The position numbers and the translations under genes were made by a program. The notes below the pieces were generated by a model. That model was not told the DNA's origin. It saw only the letters and a program-made list of their open reading frames with translations, and ran no database searches. Below, piece by piece: positions 55,301 to 61,300 of a DNA stretch of 64,000 bases. The DNA comes from Saccoglossus kowalevskii. Its lineage: Eukaryota; Hemichordata; Enteropneusta; Harrimaniidae. Position 1 is the first letter of the stretch, and each line of letters begins with the position of its first letter. The stretch is taken from NCBI RefSeq assembly GCF_000003605.2, contig NW_003116459.1, positions 86,127 through 150,126 of the forward strand, in the 5' to 3' direction.

Positions 55301-58300
55301 ATTTTGCAATCCTACATAAAATGTCAAATGTTCGGGTAACTTAAAAAACATGCAATCGGCTGCAGCTGATAACTCAACTTATAATTCAATCAGTGGGATT
55401 TAACAAGGAAACCATTACTGGATGCAGCATATTTATCGAAATATACACAACTCATCTTTCTTTGTGTAATTCTTATTTTTAGAAATCATCAAGCTCCTCA
55501 TTGATTATGGAGTAGAGCTAGGGGACTCGTTGCTACGGGCTGTCGATGTACAACTAACTCCGGCGGTGTCGATGATATGTGGCTACATAAAGAAGAAGAA
55601 TACACCGGTGAGAATCATTAAATATATTGTTGGCGTTAACACTGTCCACATATGTCGTTTTAGGGAATATCATTTGAATATTCCAACTTTCTTATATTAA
55701 CTACCTAAATGGGTCATTATTTTGATCAATTTGTTGTGATATTCTCACATTAAAATTATACTGAATTGGCATTATCATAATTGTACGTGCAAATATTTGG
55801 ACATTAGACATAGAATTAGATTAAAGGTACAGCAACTAAATATAACATATTATTATTAGAACGGTCCATCCAGCGAATATGTCTACAAAAAACATATTTT
55901 TAACATTACACGGTCCTAACTCTTCTTATCATGAATTGCCCTATAGTGTCCATGTTAAAATGTGACGCAATCACGAGTCAATGTTTTCAATGAGTTTCGA
56001 TTCTACCTTAAATAAGCCTTATACTACCGTCGTATTAACATTTTGTGGCATCGAATCGCATGTCGATTTACTAAAATTATAAAATTTATTTTAGTATATC
56101 CTCTTTGTTACAATGACCTGTACCGCGTAAATTTACAGTTGGCAGTTCTATTTCTTATTGTAATAAAATGTTTGTTTTGTTTATCACACTGTCGTAACAC
56201 TCACTGACATATGCTGCAAACACATTTTCCTATCCTCGCTACAGATTGAGTTATCACCATTAGATAGGTAGTTAAATCATAGACCTTAGAAAGGTCTGTG
56301 ATTAATTAACCAATAATCACTCAAATGGAAAGTTGGGTTGATGCATTTCGAATTACCATAACTGTACTTTGTTAACATATTCATAATATAAGATTCGAAA
56401 TTTACGTGTGTAAATATTGATATAACATTTACATTGACGTTGGCTTAACTGCAAGAAGATCATTATACAGATTAAACTCAAACTGATAAGTGTGAGAGAT
56501 TTTTGAAATTCAGGTAGTAGGCACAAACCTATTTAACTCGCCTGACCAGAATTTGATGAAAAATGTATTTGATACACTTCACAAAAATCCATGAGTTGAT
56601 TTATTTGCGATAAAATACGCGGAGAGCAGAAGGTCTTATGACTGTAGTATTTTATTACTCTTGTACAGAACACACTACCTTTACTTGCCTAGGGCGGGCA
56701 GTGTTCTAGATTCGACAAGACACATGCACTTCCACAACCGACTGTAACTCAAACAGAATTAAGCAATTCTTTCTTTTTTTATATCTGTAATGGTGATGGA
56801 TGACCTGTGGTTTGAAAACGGAAGTGACTCGCAGTGCCATGGGAAGAAATTATGCTCATGCGCTGCTATTTATTTAAAAAAAATAGACCCTACCTTTTCT
56901 AAGACTGTATTTTATTAAAAATATAGCTGCTACGTTTTATCCAATTAACAAGAGCAGAGGTTTACACGATTTGCCCATCAATCAATTACGGGCCGCAAAG
57001 CACCGACGGTTTGGAGAGAGAGATACAACTGATTATTCACGCTGAAGTTAAGTAAACCAAGATGTGATTCTCAAATGAAAATACGGACCACTTAAATGGA
57101 CAATTTAGGGAATCAACTATACAGCGTTTTTTGTTCACGTGTTGATAGGTTCATTTAGATTTGTTTAATAAAACTGTTTAATGAAAAATACATGTTATTT
57201 GATAAAGTTGTGTGTAATGTTGTACAGGGACGTACTTTTCTTGTAATCGTAAATATAACAAAATATCTGAACTGTATCTCAGCAAAAACGTACAATCATT
57301 AAGAGTGGTAAATGTGTACAAAAAGTAGGTCGATCTTCTATTATCGCGCCTTAATTCGGTATTACTATCGTATAGCGGAAGTCTGTAAATATCAGTTATA
57401 GGAATGGTCGAATGTTCCGGGGGTTGTCACTAAAACTTTTGCTGACAATTTCCTCAGTATCTAAAGAGTAAACAAAACGTAAATGTTACTGTATATATAA
57501 TGATACAAATGCCCTAAAACAGACAAAACATTCTGACGCCGTATTTTGTAATTATTTTATTTTATTTTATTATACCTTGTAACATTAAATGTGAAATATG
57601 CTAAAATGAAAAAAAAAGTGAAATGAACACATTGTCGGGAAAATGTTGTGTAATTTTCCATCAAAAATATATATCCATGGGATGGAAATTGGACATTACC
57701 ATTCTGCTGTTGATCACTAATCGACCCCTATAATAAGGAATTGAAGTGACACTCAATACAACTATGTATTATAATATTATTATTTATTTTATTCATATAG
57801 CGCACTATATTGCGTCTCAGAGCGCTTTACAAATTTGAAATAGCAATAAAAATGGGATTGTGAAATGACAATGAATTGTGTGCCTTAAATGTTAGCCTTC
57901 TGACCATTTTATTTGTACCTGTAGGATCGACTGTACTGTCGCGCTTTCAACGGCGACTTGCACCCTGATATCACGCCCATCATATTGGCGGCGCACCATA
58001 ACAATTATGACATCGTCAAGATTCTTCTCGATCACGGAGCGAGAATCGAAGACCCGGAGTATTACAGTTTTCAAACCGAAGAATTCACGCTACAGCATTC
58101 GCTGGGGACTATTAATGTGTACCGTGCATTGGCCAGTCAGGCCTACATCTCACTGACCAGCGAGGACCCCATAACCTCGGCATTTCAGTTAAGTCACAAG
58201 GTCCGGACGCTCAGTAAACGAGACTATGAGTTTCGTTACCAGTACGAGGAGCTCGCCTCTCAGTGCGAGTCTTTCGCCGCCGAGTTACTGGGACATGTGA

Positions 58301-61300
58301 GGGATACAGATGAACAAAAAACTATACTAAACCACGATCCGGAAGAATGGGCAAGAATTGATGACATGTATGACCTTGAACCGTACAAGGTCAAGTTGGC
58401 AATCAGATTCAAGCAGAAGAAAGTAAGTGTGTATTTGTTACTATCAAGTAATTTGTTAATCTTGGTTGACCTTGACGGATAGTTCAATTAAAGACATGTA
58501 ATAGAAGAACTAGAAACATAGCCTGCTTACCTTCGAGAATGATTACAGTGATATTCTGTTTGATCTTAGTTAGGTAGATAGTTGGCGAGATACTGGAAGT
58601 ATTGTTATACATGTCATGAATACAGTAACACCTGAGTGGCGTGACCTGGCCAACGCGATCAAGGCTACTATAACCCACTGTAACATAGTACAGGTCTTCG
58701 GATATTCTGTGTTTGTGTGTGCAGCTTCCTAATTTAATACATTTCCTTGTCTTTTATTTCACAGTTCGTTGCTCATCCACATTGTCAGCAGCGATTGATT
58801 GCTATATGGTACCATGGTCTCCGGGGTTGGAGAGACTTGAGCAGAACTCGAGCGGTGTTTTTCACGTTACTTATAGGGGCATGCTTCCCTGTTCTCTCGC
58901 TTTGTTACATTGTTGCGCCGACTGGAAGGTTCGCACGGTTCCTCAGGATTCCATACGTCAAGTTTATTTGCCACACTGCCTCATCTCTCTTTTTCCTTGT
59001 CTTGTTGGGACTCCAAGCAGTTGACTTGGATATCTTTCAGGATGAGATTGAATCGCACGCGTCTGATGAATTAAAAACATTTCACGACACGAAACGAGAA
59101 TTACCGAGTTTTACCGAATGGCTTGTTGTGATATGGGTTATAGGTATGTTTGGGAAGCTTATGTGTTTCTTGGATGAGAATGTTGCTATGTAATCCAGTC
59201 AGTTCACATTGTTACCTATATGTTTCTCAGAATGTTGTGTTTAGAACACCTTAGACTGGTCGGGAGGTTGTAACCGGGATGACATGCTCTTGAAAGATGG
59301 ATGGTGATAATTAATGCATCTGCAAAATTTTCCTCAGTATATTATCAATTACACTCAATCGCTAACTGGTTATATATCTCAGTAGCCAGTAATCTATTAG
59401 CTGTGACTTTCAATTCCTGTCACGGGATAATGCTGATGCTGATATTTGTCATCAATTAATCATGTCTCTCGAAAGCCATGGATGACGAGGTTGTAAAATG
59501 GTCAAGGTTATTATAATTAATTTTTGGCACTGTATTTTGTTGTTTGTGTTTCTATAAAATGTTTCTATAAAATGTAGATGTTAAGTGTCCTAAGCAGATA
59601 TGTGTATAATTTTTATTTGTAGGATATACATGGGCTGAAATTCGAGAAGTTTGGAACAAAGGAACCCGGTATCTTGATGAGAATATCAGGTGGAAGGGTT
59701 TTGAATACGTGACACTAGCATTGTATTGGTCTTGGATAGCACTACGGGTGACAGTTTTAGTGAAGGTGAGTTCTGTCTGTAAGTGGTCGATTCCTATCTA
59801 GAGTTGAATACCTGAATGAGATCGACCATTGCCTTCGGGAGAGTCTTACATTGACTATATGATAGATTCAAAACCACTGATTCATTCACTGACCGCTGAT
59901 GAGATGAAGGTGAGGTTGGGGTTCTTATGTTGATTCTGTTCGGCGTCAAGAAGGTCTGTAATGCTATGACGTAGTCCCAAACAGGAATGCGGCTAAATAC
60001 ACTACATATACGACAATATTAGCACATGCAGTGTGTAATTTCAAATGTACATACAGCAATGGAATCATTCATTTTTAAATTAAAGGTTTCGTACGTGATA
60101 AACTAGTTTTTCAGGTCAATTTGAGATAGCAATGAAACCACCTAAATACAAAAACAAGTACTAATCAAGAACACTAGATTTATTTACACTATACTAAACT
60201 GTTTGTTACCCATCGTGATTTCTCACGTTCCATAAACGTAACCCTGCTTTTTAACGGCAGAGTGTTGATACGACAAATAGTGTTATTGGTAAACTATAAA
60301 CAAATCTATATACATATGTAATGCAATGAAATTGTTATTTCAGGCAATGGGGAGTGGTGTTGTACAGGGGATATTTGTCAACAGTACTGTCACAACTGGA
60401 GGAATCGAATTCCCTACAGATGATTCTGATTATATATCAATAGATTTCAGTAGCGGGGATGAGAGGAACTTTAGTACAGAACTGCCAGATTCTGGCGACA
60501 CTCTTGTAGAAGATATGCAACAATTAAACGCAGGACTTGAACAGCTTTTTGAGTATCAGAAACGATTATCCGAAAATATCTCGGGTAGCTTTCAATCTGT
60601 TTTACAGGAAATTAAGGTAGCTGTTAAAACTATAGAAACATCGATTAAGGACAATGCAAACGCAATTTCGTTTTCGTCATCAGCCACCTCAAGAGGGCAG
60701 TCTTCATCAATATATACTAATGTATACAACAAGGATGCCACGCGGAACGAATGGGATGCATTTGATCCTGTCTTGGTTTCAGAAGGATTGTTCGCCATCG
60801 CTAAAGTATTCAGCTTCTTGCGTGTGATTCGCGTGACAGTGGTGAGTCTACACTTGGGACCCATGCAGATCTCTCTCGGTAGGATGATGTTTGACATTGT
60901 CAAGTTCATGATGATATTCTGTTTGGTGTGGTTCGCCTTCTCCGTCGGACTTAACCAGCTGTATTGGTATTATTCACGGGAAATAACTCTGTTTTGTCAG
61001 AAAAACAATCAAACTGACTGTAAACAGCCGTTTGGAACGTAAGTATTCAGATTTTATGTTCATCGCAGTATCTCGATATGCAACATTATTACCATGCTAT
61101 TCATGCCATCTACGCAGTACAATGCCAGTACGGTATAAACATCGACACTTTTTGTTCATTTAAAAATTATTAGGTAATTTCATTTTATTAGTTCAGCTGT
61201 CGACGAAGTCGAGCGGAGCTTATAGTATTACTGATTGTCCGTCGTCCCCGTCGCCGTCGTCAACTTTACATTTTCGACTCCTTCTTAAAAACCACAAACT

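Larger units (their letters stand above)
32558..55482 (+). other. TRPC intron 2 (22,925 bp)
   Basis: Donor GTGAGT; acceptor TTCTTATTTTTAG. It makes up two thirds of the gene's length. Apart from the repeats listed individually (42-bp satellite, (AAAT)n, composite MITE copies, a second MITE, tRNA-like remnants) I see no exon, including on the minus strand. Long stretches such as 32.6-36.9 kb, 37.9-45.7 kb and 47.6-53.8 kb are AT-rich with only chance ORFs. Confidence 0.75.

Noticed and set aside
58747-59193. ORF starting 18 bp before exon 5 and running past the donor at 59144
   Set aside because: Only 58765-59143 matches TRPC. The extra ends are intron sequence next to good splice sites.
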